From: Burkholderiales bacterium
GTDB taxonomy: Bacteria; Pseudomonadota; Gammaproteobacteria; Burkholderiales; Burkholderiaceae_A
Assembly (NCBI GenBank): GCA_027486725.1
Contig: JAIXOP010000015.1
Span: 124,001-188,000 of the forward strand
DNA: 64,000 nucleotides
Direction of reading: 5' to 3'
The notes under the pieces were generated by a model. The model did no database searches. It saw only the letters and a program-made list of their open reading frames with translations, and was not told where the DNA came from. Both the position numbers and the translations under genes were made by a program. How positions within the stretch are numbered: position 1 is the stretch's first letter; every line of letters begins with the position of its first letter. Positions 25,749-34,434 of this stretch are shown piece by piece.

Positions 25749-26344
25749 GCTTTCTTCTCCGAGGTTGCAGCAGGGTCGGTGGAAATCTGCGAGCGGAGCT
25801 TGTCCACATCGACCTCCTCCACGTCTTGGCCGCGAGCGGGCCACTCGCCCGTCTTGATGCACAGAATGCAGCGGGCGATTTCGGCCAGGCCCTGCAGCAG
25901 CAGGATGGCGCCCGAGAGCGGAATGATGAATTTGAATGGCCAGAGCGGCGGGCCGCCTGCGGTGACCGACGAGCGCTCATCGATCAAAAAGGAATCGTTG
26001 GCAAAGCTCAGACCGGCATAGACCAATGCAACCACACCCGGCAGAAAGAACAGCACGTAGAGCACCAGATCGATGGTGGCCTGAGTGCGGGGCTGTAGAA
26101 AGCCATAGAGGATGTCGCCACGCACATGGCCCGACTTGGCCAGGGTGTAGGCGCCCGCCATCATAAAGACGGTGCCGTAGAGCATGATCTGAACATCGAA
26201 GGCCCAGGCATTGGACACCCGAAAGAAGTATCGGCTTGCCACCTCCCAGACGATCAGCAGCATCAAGGGAACCATCAGCCAGCCAAAGAGTTGGCCAAAC
26301 CAGGTCGATAGGCGGTCAATCTGACCAACAAGGCGCATCAGCAA
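25745..26344 (-). CDS. dctQ: TRAP transporter small permease (DctQ)
   Basis: DctQ is the small four-helix membrane subunit that pairs with DctM. The 199-residue product has hydrophobic segments near residues 17-40, 53-75, 95-115 and 140-160 and the family stretch VASRYFFRVSNAWAFDVQIM. The TTG at 26344 has a GAGGAG site 8 bases upstream, better spaced than the ATG six bases further in. Its stop overlaps the dctM ATG. A terminator-like hairpin separates it from dctP. Confidence 0.92.
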   Translation of the reverse strand: MLMRLVGQIDRLSTWFGQLFGWLMVPLMLLIVWEVASRYFFRVSNAWAFDVQIMLYGTVFMMAGAYTLAKSGHVRGDILYGFLQPRTQATIDLVLYVLFFLPGVVALVYAGLSFANDSFLIDERSSVTAGGPPLWPFKFIIPLSGAILLLQGLAEIARCILCIKTGEWPARGQDVEEVDVDKLRSQISTDPAATSEKKA

Positions 26345-26360
26345 CGGGGTATCTCCTCAA

Positions 26361-26394
26361 AACAAAAACCGCGGGACCAGAGGCAGTCCCGCGG
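26361..26394 (-). terminator. Intra-operon terminator/attenuator between dctP and dctQ
   Basis: A perfect 9-bp inverted repeat (CCGCGGGAC at 26369-26377 and GTCCCGCGG at 26386-26394, 8-base loop) is followed on the minus strand by TTTTTGTTTT. This is a strong intrinsic terminator shape placed after dctP and before dctQ, and would give more binding protein than permease transcript. It may alternatively act as a 3'-end stabiliser of the dctP transcript. Confidence 0.85.
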
Positions 26395-26464
26395 GAATCT
26401 AGCTGGCACATCGATGTGGGGTGGTTGGCGCCGGGCAACCCGACACCAACTTCCCGAAATCGAA

Positions 26465-27589
26465 TTAGCCCTTCTTCGCGAACGCCGAGCTGAAGGCCGG
26501 GCGCATGTCGACGGTGGTGTCGACCTGCCAGGGCACCGTGCGCGAGGCAAATGCACGCATGGAGTCGTAGACCTTCTTGAAGGCGGGGTTCTCGGCCGAC
26601 TGCTTCGCCACCACGGTCTCCCAGGCGCCCAGCTGTGCCTTGAGCACCGATGCGGGGGTGGGGAAGAACTTCACGCCCTGCTTGGACTTCATTTCCTGGT
26701 AGTCGCGGGAGTAGCGATCGATCGCCTTCCACGACATGTCGGCCGAGGAGGCCTCCACGGCGTTGGCGATGATCTCGCGCAGCTCGGCAGGCAGAGCGCG
26801 GTACTTGGCGCCGCTGAAGACCACCTCAAACTGCTCCGAGCTCTGATGGTAGGACTGCAGCATGCAGACCTTGGACACATCGGGGAAGCCCAGCAGGCGA
26901 TCCGACGAGGCGTTGTTGAACTCGGCCGCATCCAGCACGCCGCGGTCCATGGCAGGAACAATCTCGCCGCCGGGCAGTGCGTTCACCGCCACGCCCAGTT
27001 CGGTGAAGATTTCTTTTGACAGGCCCACCGTGCGGAACTTCAGGCCCTTGAGATCTTCGGGCTTGGTGACGGGCTTTTTGAACCAGCCCAGGGGCTGGGT
27101 GGGCATGGGGCCATAGAGGAACGACACCACGTCCACGTTCAGGCTCTTGTAGAGCTCCTCGAGCAGGGCCTTGCCGCCGCCGTATTTGTGCCAGGCCAGA
27201 ACCATGTTGGCATCCATGCCGGCCGCCGGGCCCGAACCCCAGAGGGCAAGCGCGGTGTTCTTGCCAGCCCAGTAGGCGATCACGCCATGGCCGCCATCGA
27301 GGGTGCCTTTGCTCACCGCATCGAGCAGGTCAAACGGCTTGACCACCGAGCCTGCGGGCAGGACATCGATCTTCAGACGGCCGCCCGACATGGCGTTGAC
27401 CTTGTTGGCGAAGTCCACGGCGTACTCGTGGAAGATGTCTTTCTGGGGCCAGGTCGACTGGAACCGCAGGGTGACGGTGTTCTGCGCGCGCGCAATCATG
27501 GGCGCTGCGGCCAGCGGTGCTGCTGCAGCCGTGGCGGCGGCAGTGCTCAGGAACTTGCGGCGATTCGGTTGGGGCTTTGCATCTTGCAC
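26465..27589 (-). CDS. dctP: TRAP transporter periplasmic substrate-binding protein (DctP)
   Basis: DctP captures the substrate in the periplasm and hands it to DctQM. The GTG at 27589 has a GAGGAG site 6 bases upstream and gives 374 residues. It carries a twin-arginine type signal (RRKFLST followed by an Ala-rich core, cut near MIARA), so it is probably exported folded. The mature part matches the mannitol/chloroaromatic-type DctP group: LRFQSTWPQKDIFHEYAVDF, GLKFRTVGLSKEIFTELGVA with the conserved substrate Arg, and AALPGGE-like VNALPGGEIVPAMDRGVLDA. It heads a dctP-dctQ-dctM-amidase operon. Confidence 0.94.
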   Translation of the reverse strand: MQDAKPQPNRRKFLSTAAATAAAAPLAAAPMIARAQNTVTLRFQSTWPQKDIFHEYAVDFANKVNAMSGGRLKIDVLPAGSVVKPFDLLDAVSKGTLDGGHGVIAYWAGKNTALALWGSGPAAGMDANMVLAWHKYGGGKALLEELYKSLNVDVVSFLYGPMPTQPLGWFKKPVTKPEDLKGLKFRTVGLSKEIFTELGVAVNALPGGEIVPAMDRGVLDAAEFNNASSDRLLGFPDVSKVCMLQSYHQSSEQFEVVFSGAKYRALPAELREIIANAVEASSADMSWKAIDRYSRDYQEMKSKQGVKFFPTPASVLKAQLGAWETVVAKQSAENPAFKKVYDSMRAFASRTVPWQVDTTVDMRPAFSSAFAKKG

Positions 27590-27675
27590 GGCAGTCTCCT
27601 CGTTGTTGGTATGAAACGGCTGACAGAAACCCGTTCAGTCTAATAAGGCAGGGTGCCCCCGAGGGGGTGTCCTCC

Positions 27676-30600
27676 CTAGTGAATACCCCCGATCCCACCC
27701 CGGCGCTGGGCCTTTTCGACCACCGCCACCAGGGCCGGTAGAAAGAAGAGCGTGAGCAGGGTGGCCACCACCAGCCCGCCCATGATCGAGGCGGCCATGG
27801 GGCCCCAGAAAATGCTGCGCGAGAGCGGGATCATCGCCAGGATGGCCGCAGCGGCCGTGAGGATGATGGGGCGGAAGCGCCGGACGGTCGACTCCACAAT
27901 GGCTTCTCGCAAGGGCGTTCCCTCCGAGAGCTCCTGCTCAATCTGATCGATGAGGATCACGGAGTTGCGCATGATCATGCCCATGAGGGCAATCACGCCG
28001 AGCTGGGCCACAAAGCCAAACGGTCGACCCGCCACCAAGAGCGCGATGGCCACGCCCGCCAGCCCCAACGGGGCGGTGGCCAGCACCATGAAGGCCCGCT
28101 TGTTGCTGCGCAGCTGCAGGACCAGCAGCGTCAGGGTGATGAAGAACATGATGGGCAGGCCCGCCACGATCGAGGCCTGGCCCTTGCTGGCCTCCTCCAC
28201 CTCACCGGCCACCTCCAGGCGCACGCCCGGCGGCAGATACTTCTCCAGCGCCCGAAGTGCTGGAAGCAGCTCGGCCGTGACGGGTGGGCCCGGTCGTCCG
28301 TTGGCGGTCATCGCCTGCAGGGTCATGGCGTATTCGCGGTCTTTGCGCCACAACACGCCCGGCTCATAGAGCACCTGGAAGCTTGCAACCTTGCTCGCGG
28401 GCACGAAGCCTCCCGCCAAGGATGGAACCTGCAGGCTGGCCAGATCCGACAGCGCATCGCGCTCCTCTTTGGGCAGGCGCAGCTGAATGGGCAGCAGCTT
28501 GTCGTCTTCGCGGTACTGGCCAACGGTCACACCGCTGACCACCACCTCGATGGACTGTGCCACCAGGTTGGAGGGCACACCGAGCTCTCGGGCGCGGGCC
28601 AGATCCACCTGAATTTGCGCCACCGGCCGCAATTGATTCCAGTTGTCGTTGAGGCCCCGAATGTCTGGATGCTGGGCAATGGCTGAGCGGAAGGGGCCTG
28701 CAGCAGCGACGATGGCGTCGGGGTCCGACGACACCAGCCGGAAAGCCACGGGGTATGGCACTGGAGGACCGTTGGGCAGGCGCTTGACCCGGACGCGGGC
28801 CTCGGGGACTGCCGCCGAGACCTCGTCTTGCAGGCGCTGCAGGAACTCGCGGTAATTGGTGCCTGGGGCGCTCAGCACCACCATCTGCGCCACATTCTCT
28901 TGGCGGAAGATGATGTCGAGCGGCAAAAAGAAGCGCGGCGCACCGATGCCGATCCATGCCGTGAGCTTTTCCGCCTCGGGCATGGCGCTGATCACCTCCT
29001 CGGCACGCCGCACGGCCGCATCGGTCGAGGATTGCGCTGAGCCCTCGGCCAGATAGAGATCCACCAGCACCTCGGGCCGAGACGACTCGGGGAAGAACTG
29101 CTGCTCGACCTTGCCCATGCCGACGACCCCGAAGGCAAAAATCGCGATGGTGACGGCAATGGTCTTCCACCGGTGGTCCACGCACCAGGCGACGGCCGAG
29201 CGAAAACGGGCATAGAAGCCCTCGGCATACATGCGCTCTTCGGCCTCTTCGACCGAAAGCCCACCCGCCGGGGCCGGATGGGGCTTCAGAAGCCCAACCC
29301 CCAGCACCGGCACGAAGATGACCGAGACCACCCAGGAGATGAGCAGCGCGGCAGCGGTGACCGCGAAGATGGCGAAGGTGTACTCCCCCACCGCACTGTT
29401 GGCGATGCCGATGGGCAAAAAGCCAACCGCGGTGATGAGCGTGCCAGTGAGCATGGGCATTGCGGTCAGGCGGTAGGCTGCGGTGGCGGCAGTCATCTTG
29501 TCTGCGCCCTCTTCGAGCTTGCGCACCATCATTTCCACCACGATGATCGCGTCGTCCACCAGAAGGCCCAGCGCAATGATGAGCGAGCCCAAGGAGATCT
29601 TGTGGATGCCCACGCCAAACATCTTCATCACCAAGAAGGTGACGGCCATCACCAAGGGGATGCTGATGGCCACAATGAGGCCCGGGCGAGGATCGATGCG
29701 CAGGGGGTTGCGGTGCAGGCCCAGCGAAATGAGGCTCACGCCCAAGACGATGGCGACCGCCTCGGCCAGCACCTGCAGAAACTCGCCCACCGATCCGGCC
29801 ACCACCTTGGGCTGGTCCTGGATCTGAATCAACGAGACGCCCACGGGCAGGTCGGCACGAATGCGCTCGGCCTCCTGGGCCAGGGCCCGGCCGAGCCGGA
29901 TGATGTCGCCACCGCGTTGCATGCTCACACCCAGGGCGACCACGGGGTCGCCATCGACCCGCAGACCCGGGGCGGGTGGGTCCTGAATCTCTCGACGGAT
30001 GCTGCCCAGATCCCCCAGGCGAACAATCTGTCTGCCCGCACGAATGGGCATTTCGGCCAGCGCTTCCACGCTCTCGAACTGGCCGGTGGTCCGCAGGGGA
30101 ATCTCGGCGCCTTTGGCCGTGAGGCGGCCCGAGTCCACCACGGCATTCTGCTGAGCAATCTGGGTGGCGATGTCGGCGCTGGTGATCCGATAGCGCGCCA
30201 ATGCCCTCAGCGAGAGTTCGAAGGTGATGACCTCGGGCTGCAGCCCAAAGGTCTCGACCTTGCCCACATCCCGCACATTCAACAGGCGTGCCCGCACATC
30301 CTTCACCAGGTCGGTGAGGTCGCGCTGGGGCATGTCGGGCGCCGACAGGGCGTAGATCACACCGAAGGTGTCGCCAAAGTCGTCGTTGAAGAAAGGACCT
30401 CGGACCCCCGGGGGCAGGGTGCCACGAATGTCGGTCACTTTCTTGCGGATGGTGTCGAAGCGGTCGTAGACCTCGGAGGGCTTAAAGTCGTCCGTCGTCT
30501 GGATGATGATCACGGTCCGGCCGGGCTTCGAGAAGCCAGTGATCTTGTCGATGTTGGGCACATCCTGAACGGCCCGCTCGATCCGATCGGCCACCTGATC

Positions 30601-30786
30601 GGCCATCTGCCGCGCCGTCGCGCCCGGCCACTCGGCCTGGATCACCATCAGTCGGAAGGTGAAGGGGGGGTCTTCGTCCTGGCCGAGTTGGAAATAGCTG
30701 CCGATGCCCAGAATGAGCAGGCTGACCATCAAAAAACGCATCAGGGCCGGCTGCCCCAGCGCCCAACGGGAAAGATTGAATCCCAT
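27676..30786 (-). CDS. RND-family efflux pump inner-membrane subunit (HAE-1 like)
   Basis: This is the proton-driven pump subunit of a tripartite efflux system. The ATG at 30786 gives 1036 residues, a full-length AcrB/MexB-type size. It starts MGFNLSRWALGQPALMRFLM, with LGQDEDPPFTFRLMVIQAEW next, as in TriC-type pumps, and has the TM4 proton relay in LIIALGLLVDDAIIVVEMMV (adjacent Asp residues). Two large periplasmic loops and ~12 membrane segments are evident. It follows the adaptor gene after 46 bases; no outer-membrane TolC-type gene is adjacent, so it probably uses one encoded elsewhere. Substrates cannot be predicted. Confidence 0.95.
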   Translation of the reverse strand: MGFNLSRWALGQPALMRFLMVSLLILGIGSYFQLGQDEDPPFTFRLMVIQAEWPGATARQMADQVADRIERAVQDVPNIDKITGFSKPGRTVIIIQTTDDFKPSEVYDRFDTIRKKVTDIRGTLPPGVRGPFFNDDFGDTFGVIYALSAPDMPQRDLTDLVKDVRARLLNVRDVGKVETFGLQPEVITFELSLRALARYRITSADIATQIAQQNAVVDSGRLTAKGAEIPLRTTGQFESVEALAEMPIRAGRQIVRLGDLGSIRREIQDPPAPGLRVDGDPVVALGVSMQRGGDIIRLGRALAQEAERIRADLPVGVSLIQIQDQPKVVAGSVGEFLQVLAEAVAIVLGVSLISLGLHRNPLRIDPRPGLIVAISIPLVMAVTFLVMKMFGVGIHKISLGSLIIALGLLVDDAIIVVEMMVRKLEEGADKMTAATAAYRLTAMPMLTGTLITAVGFLPIGIANSAVGEYTFAIFAVTAAALLISWVVSVIFVPVLGVGLLKPHPAPAGGLSVEEAEERMYAEGFYARFRSAVAWCVDHRWKTIAVTIAIFAFGVVGMGKVEQQFFPESSRPEVLVDLYLAEGSAQSSTDAAVRRAEEVISAMPEAEKLTAWIGIGAPRFFLPLDIIFRQENVAQMVVLSAPGTNYREFLQRLQDEVSAAVPEARVRVKRLPNGPPVPYPVAFRLVSSDPDAIVAAAGPFRSAIAQHPDIRGLNDNWNQLRPVAQIQVDLARARELGVPSNLVAQSIEVVVSGVTVGQYREDDKLLPIQLRLPKEERDALSDLASLQVPSLAGGFVPASKVASFQVLYEPGVLWRKDREYAMTLQAMTANGRPGPPVTAELLPALRALEKYLPPGVRLEVAGEVEEASKGQASIVAGLPIMFFITLTLLVLQLRSNKRAFMVLATAPLGLAGVAIALLVAGRPFGFVAQLGVIALMGMIMRNSVILIDQIEQELSEGTPLREAIVESTVRRFRPIILTAAAAILAMIPLSRSIFWGPMAASIMGGLVVATLLTLFFLPALVAVVEKAQRRGGIGGIH

Positions 30787-30832
30787 GCGACTCTCCGGCG
30801 TGTGTTGGTTGGGCCTTAAGCCTGAATAAGCC

Positions 30833-31753
30833 TTAGGGGAGCAGCCGAACCGGCTGGCCGTCCTGCAACAGGTGCGCCCCCAGGGCGACAATGCGATCGC
30901 CCTTCTGGAGCGGACCCACCACCAGGGCGCCCTCCACATCGGCAAGGATTCGCCGCACCTCCACCCGTTGGAGCTGATGGGTTGCGCCATTGGCCGCAGC
31001 CGCCTCCAGCGGAATCACTCGAAACACGGCGGTCCCACCCACCAGCGCACCGAGCGGAACCTGAATGGCCTCTCGGGGGACCTCGCCCAGCGGGGCCTGA
31101 ACTCCTTCGGAAGCCGATGCGGGGGGCTTGGCGGGAGCGAGCTTGGCCAGCACCTGGCCAGACTTCACGGCCTGACCTGGCCGAACCTCGACCGATGAAA
31201 CCTGGGCAGCAGACAGGGCACGGGCCGACAACACCCCGAGCTGATCGAGACGCGACTCGTATTGTGCGCGCGCCACCTCGAGCTGGGCTCGGCGGCGGTC
31301 GAACTCGGCCTGGGAGATGAAGGAATCGTCGCGCAGCTTCTGGAACCGGCGGAAGTCGGCCTCGGCAGCCGCCAGCTCGGCCTTGGCAGCCTCGGCCTGG
31401 AGCCGTGCCGCGGAGTCGGCCAGTCGGGTGTCGGCCGGGTCGAGTCGGACCAGGGCCTGGCCCGCGCGCACGGAGGCACCGGCGCGAACCATCACCTCCA
31501 CGACCTGACCATCGAGCTCGGCGCGCAGCGTGCGCTCGTCCGAGAGGATCGCCACCGTCTGCCCCTCAGAGCGCAGGGCCGACTGGGGCTCGGGACCCAC
31601 CGCCACCTCGCCCAAGACCATGGTCTTCACACGCGGGGCGGGCGCCGGCGGTGCTTCGGCCTTGCTGCAGGCCGCAGAAACGGCCGCGAGCAGAGCAACA
31701 GCAGCCAAGGCAAGGGGGCGTGACGGTGCGAGAGCTCGACGATAAACGGCCAT
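30833..31753 (-). CDS. RND efflux periplasmic adaptor (membrane fusion) lipoprotein, unusually short
   Basis: Adaptor proteins bridge the RND pump and the outer-membrane channel. The ATG at 31753 gives 306 residues. It has a lipoprotein signal (lipobox VSAAC, Cys29), an N-terminal half-lipoyl segment with ELDGQVVEVMVRAGASVRAG and QALVRLDP, a coiled-coil hairpin at about 110-175 (FDRRRAQLEVARAQYESRL), and a second half-lipoyl segment EVRPGQAVKSGQVLAKL. It then goes almost directly to the VPLGALVGGTAVFRV part of the membrane-proximal domain. The ~70-residue beta-barrel domain usually between them seems to be missing or very degenerate, making it shorter than the common 350-400. Confidence 0.88.
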   Translation of the reverse strand: MAVYRRALAPSRPLALAAVALLAAVSAACSKAEAPPAPAPRVKTMVLGEVAVGPEPQSALRSEGQTVAILSDERTLRAELDGQVVEVMVRAGASVRAGQALVRLDPADTRLADSAARLQAEAAKAELAAAEADFRRFQKLRDDSFISQAEFDRRRAQLEVARAQYESRLDQLGVLSARALSAAQVSSVEVRPGQAVKSGQVLAKLAPAKPPASASEGVQAPLGEVPREAIQVPLGALVGGTAVFRVIPLEAAAANGATHQLQRVEVRRILADVEGALVVGPLQKGDRIVALGAHLLQDGQPVRLLP

Positions 31754-31820
31754 GGGGAAACCTCGGGAAAAATGCGGGAGAACCCGGATGGCGGGAGGAT
31801 AACAGCCGCGGTGTTGCGGC

Positions 31821-33422
31821 TTAAGGGCGGCGGCGGTCGAGCCTCTCGGGGAAGGCCGCATCGAGGAGCTGACGGGTGTATTCCTCGCGGGGGCTGTGCA
31901 GGACTTCTTCCGTAGGTCCCGACTCCACCACACGGCCGTGGCGCAGCACCAGGACCCGGTGGGTCATGGCGCGAACCACGTGCAGGTCGTGGGAGATGAG
32001 GACATAGGCCAGGCCATAGCGCTCTTGCAGCTGCACCAGGCACTCGAGCACCTGCCGCTGCACCGTCAGGTCCAGCGCACTGGTCGGCTCATCGAGCACC
32101 ATCAACGAGGGCTTGAGCAGCAGTGCCCGGGCGATCGCCAGGCGCTGCCGCTGGCCGCCGCTGAACTCGTGGGGATAGCGGCCAAGGCAGTCCGATGGCA
32201 GCCCCACCTCCTCGAGCACCCCCTCCACCGCATCGAGCAGGCTCGACTGCGACATGTCGGGAAAGTGCAGGGCCAGTCCTTCGGAAAGAATCTGCAGAAC
32301 ATTGCGGCGGGGCGACAAGGCGCTGTAGGGGTCTTGGAAGACCGGCTGCATCTTGGCGCGCAGATCCCGCAGCGGGCCGGGGGCCAACTCCAGCACCGAC
32401 TGCCCCAGTAGGTGCACCTGGCCAGACACCCGAGCCGCGGAGAGCCTCAGCAGCGCCATGGCGAGCGTGGATTTCCCCGAGCCCGACTCGCCAACCACCC
32501 CCAGGGTCTCGCCCGGGGAGAGGGAAAAACTGGTGGGCTCGAGTGCGGTTCGCCACCGCCGGCCGAAGAAACCGCTGCGCACGGAATATTCAGCCGAGAG
32601 GTCGCGCACCTGCAGCAGAGGATCAGCCCTGGGGGCAGACCCCGAGACCATCCGCGGGGGCGCGGCGTGAATCAAGGCCTGAGTGGTGGGGTGCTGAGGC
32701 CGCTCAAACATCTCCTCCACAGGCCCCTGCTCCAGGATGCGGCCCTCGCCCATCACGGCAACCCGATGGGCAAAGCGGCGCACCATGGGAAGGTCATGGC
32801 TGATGATGAGCAGGCCCAGCCCACGCTCGTCCTGCAGGCGCACCAAGAGCTCCAAGACCTGCTGGCGCAGCGACATATCCAAGGCCGTGGTGGGCTCATC
32901 GGCAATCAGCAGTTCGGGGTCACCGGCCAGCGCCATGGCAATCAGCACCCGCTGCCGCTGACCTCCCGAGAGCTGGTGTGGATAAGAGGCCAGGATGCGT
33001 GCCGACTCGGCAAGCCCAACATCCTTCAGGAGCGACTCGAGCCGAGCCTGGGCGAGGGCACTGCTGCCTCGGTGGGCTGGGGCGAGCGCCTCGGTGAGCT
33101 GCTGGCGGACCGACAGCACTGGATTCAGAGCAGTCATGGGCTCCTGAAAGACCATCCCGATCTGCCCACCGCGGACGGGCTGCAGCGCCGACTCCGGCAG
33201 AGACAATAGGTCCCTGCCCTTCCAGAGGATCCGTCCCCGCAGGACCGCCTGGGGAAGCAAACGCAGCACCGACAGCGCCGTCAGGCTTTTGCCCGAGCCC
33301 GACTCGCCCACCAGGGCCAGGCGCTCCCCCCGAGAAATCGTCAGACCCACCCGCTGAACCAGCGGGCGTTGGTCGATGCTCACCGAGAGGTCTTCGATCT
33401 GAAGCAGCGGGGCGCTCGACAT
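31821..33422 (-). CDS. yejF: Peptide ABC importer, fused dual ATPase (YejF-like)
   Basis: This cytoplasmic subunit powers the YejABEF importer of peptides (microcin C type substrates in E. coli). The ATG at 33422 gives 533 residues with two complete ATPase halves: Walker A GESGSGKS at residues 39-46 and signature LSGGQRQRVLIAMAL in the first; [20 protein letters not shown] and FSGGQRQRLAIARALLLKP in the second, with DEPTSALD Walker B. Only 1 base separates it from yejE. It ends the leftward yejABEF operon. Confidence 0.95.
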   Translation of the reverse strand: MSSAPLLQIEDLSVSIDQRPLVQRVGLTISRGERLALVGESGSGKSLTALSVLRLLPQAVLRGRILWKGRDLLSLPESALQPVRGGQIGMVFQEPMTALNPVLSVRQQLTEALAPAHRGSSALAQARLESLLKDVGLAESARILASYPHQLSGGQRQRVLIAMALAGDPELLIADEPTTALDMSLRQQVLELLVRLQDERGLGLLIISHDLPMVRRFAHRVAVMGEGRILEQGPVEEMFERPQHPTTQALIHAAPPRMVSGSAPRADPLLQVRDLSAEYSVRSGFFGRRWRTALEPTSFSLSPGETLGVVGESGSGKSTLAMALLRLSAARVSGQVHLLGQSVLELAPGPLRDLRAKMQPVFQDPYSALSPRRNVLQILSEGLALHFPDMSQSSLLDAVEGVLEEVGLPSDCLGRYPHEFSGGQRQRLAIARALLLKPSLMVLDEPTSALDLTVQRQVLECLVQLQERYGLAYVLISHDLHVVRAMTHRVLVLRHGRVVESGPTEEVLHSPREEYTRQLLDAAFPERLDRRRP

Positions 33423-33423
33423 C

Positions 33424-34434
33424 TCAGGCCCTCCGGGTGTCGAGGGCATCGCGCAGGGCCTCGCCGATGAAAATCAGCAGCATCAGCAGGCCCACCAGCA
33501 CCGTGAAGGTGGGCACGGAAATCCACCAGGCATCGAGGTTCTCCTTGCCCTGGGCCAGCAATTCACCCAGCGAGGGCGTGCTGCTGGGCACCCCAAGACC
33601 GAGGAAATCCAGACTCGTGAGGGCAAGGATCGCCGCCGAGAGGCGAAAGGGCAGAAACGCCAGCACGGGGGTGAGGCTGTTGGGCAGAAGGTGGCGCCAG
33701 ATGATCTGGCCATGACCCAGGCCCAGAGCGCGGGCGGCAAGAGCGTAGTCGAGGCTTCGATTGCGCAGGAACTCTGCCCGCACATAGTCGGATAGCCCCA
33801 TCCATCCGAACAGCGACAGAATGACCAACAGAACGAGCAGCCCCGGCTCAAACATCGAGGCCAGGATGATCAGGAGGTAGAGCTCAGGGACTGAGCCCCA
33901 GACCTCGATGAATCGCTGGAAGAAGAGATCGGTCCGCCCACCGAAATATCCCTGGAGCGCGCCAAACAAAATTCCCAGCACGACCCCCACGGCCGTCAAG
34001 GCCAGCCCAAACAAGACCGAGACGCGAAAGCCATAGAGCAGTCGGGCCAGCACATCCCGGCCGCGGTCATCGGTGCCCAGGAAGTTCTCGCTGCTGGGGG
34101 GCGCCGGATTCGGGGTGGGCGCGAAGTAGTTGAGCGTGTCGTGCTGGTAACGGTTGGGGGCGAACACCGCCCAGTTGCCACCCTCCGAGAGCTGCTCTTC
34201 AATGAATGGATCCAGATAGTCTGCGGGTGCATCGAAGTCCCCGCCAAAGACCGTCTCGGGGTAGTCCTTCAACAACGGGGAATAGAGGCTTCCCTGGTAA
34301 GACACCAACAACGGGCGATGGTTGGAGACCAGCTCGGCCGCGAGGCTCAAAACAAAAAGGCTCAGGAAGATCCAGAGGCTGATTCGACCCCGACGGTTGC
34401 GCGAGAACCGCTGCCAGATCAATGACCACTCCAC
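33424..34434 (-). CDS. yejE: Peptide ABC importer permease (YejE-like)
   Basis: YejE is the second membrane subunit of the importer. The GTG at 34434 shares one base with the yejB stop and gives 336 residues. It starts with a short cytoplasmic RRGRISLW segment and a first helix, then a soluble loop with the family-specific NRYQHDTLNYF and LGTDDRGRDVLARLLYGFR, and the permease motif YALAARALGLGHGQIIWRHL that contacts the ATPase. Length and motifs match YejE. Confidence 0.95.
   Translation of the reverse strand: MEWSLIWQRFSRNRRGRISLWIFLSLFVLSLAAELVSNHRPLLVSYQGSLYSPLLKDYPETVFGGDFDAPADYLDPFIEEQLSEGGNWAVFAPNRYQHDTLNYFAPTPNPAPPSSENFLGTDDRGRDVLARLLYGFRVSVLFGLALTAVGVVLGILFGALQGYFGGRTDLFFQRFIEVWGSVPELYLLIILASMFEPGLLVLLVILSLFGWMGLSDYVRAEFLRNRSLDYALAARALGLGHGQIIWRHLLPNSLTPVLAFLPFRLSAAILALTSLDFLGLGVPSSTPSLGELLAQGKENLDAWWISVPTFTVLVGLLMLLIFIGEALRDALDTRRA

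Noticed and set aside
24057-26021. 654-codon open frame on the plus strand opposite dctM/dctQ
   Set aside because: Antisense of clear TRAP genes; the translation is His/Gln/Glu/Arg-rich with no domain, as expected from the complement of a hydrophobic protein.
27590-27675. Terminator after the RND pump gene (GGGGG/CCCCC repeat near 27655-27670)
   Set aside because: The arms leave only a 2-base loop and are not followed by a T run in the needed direction.
29173-30819. 548-codon open frame on the plus strand inside the RND pump
   Set aside because: Mirror of the pump gene; low-complexity His/Asp/Gly/Gln-rich translation.
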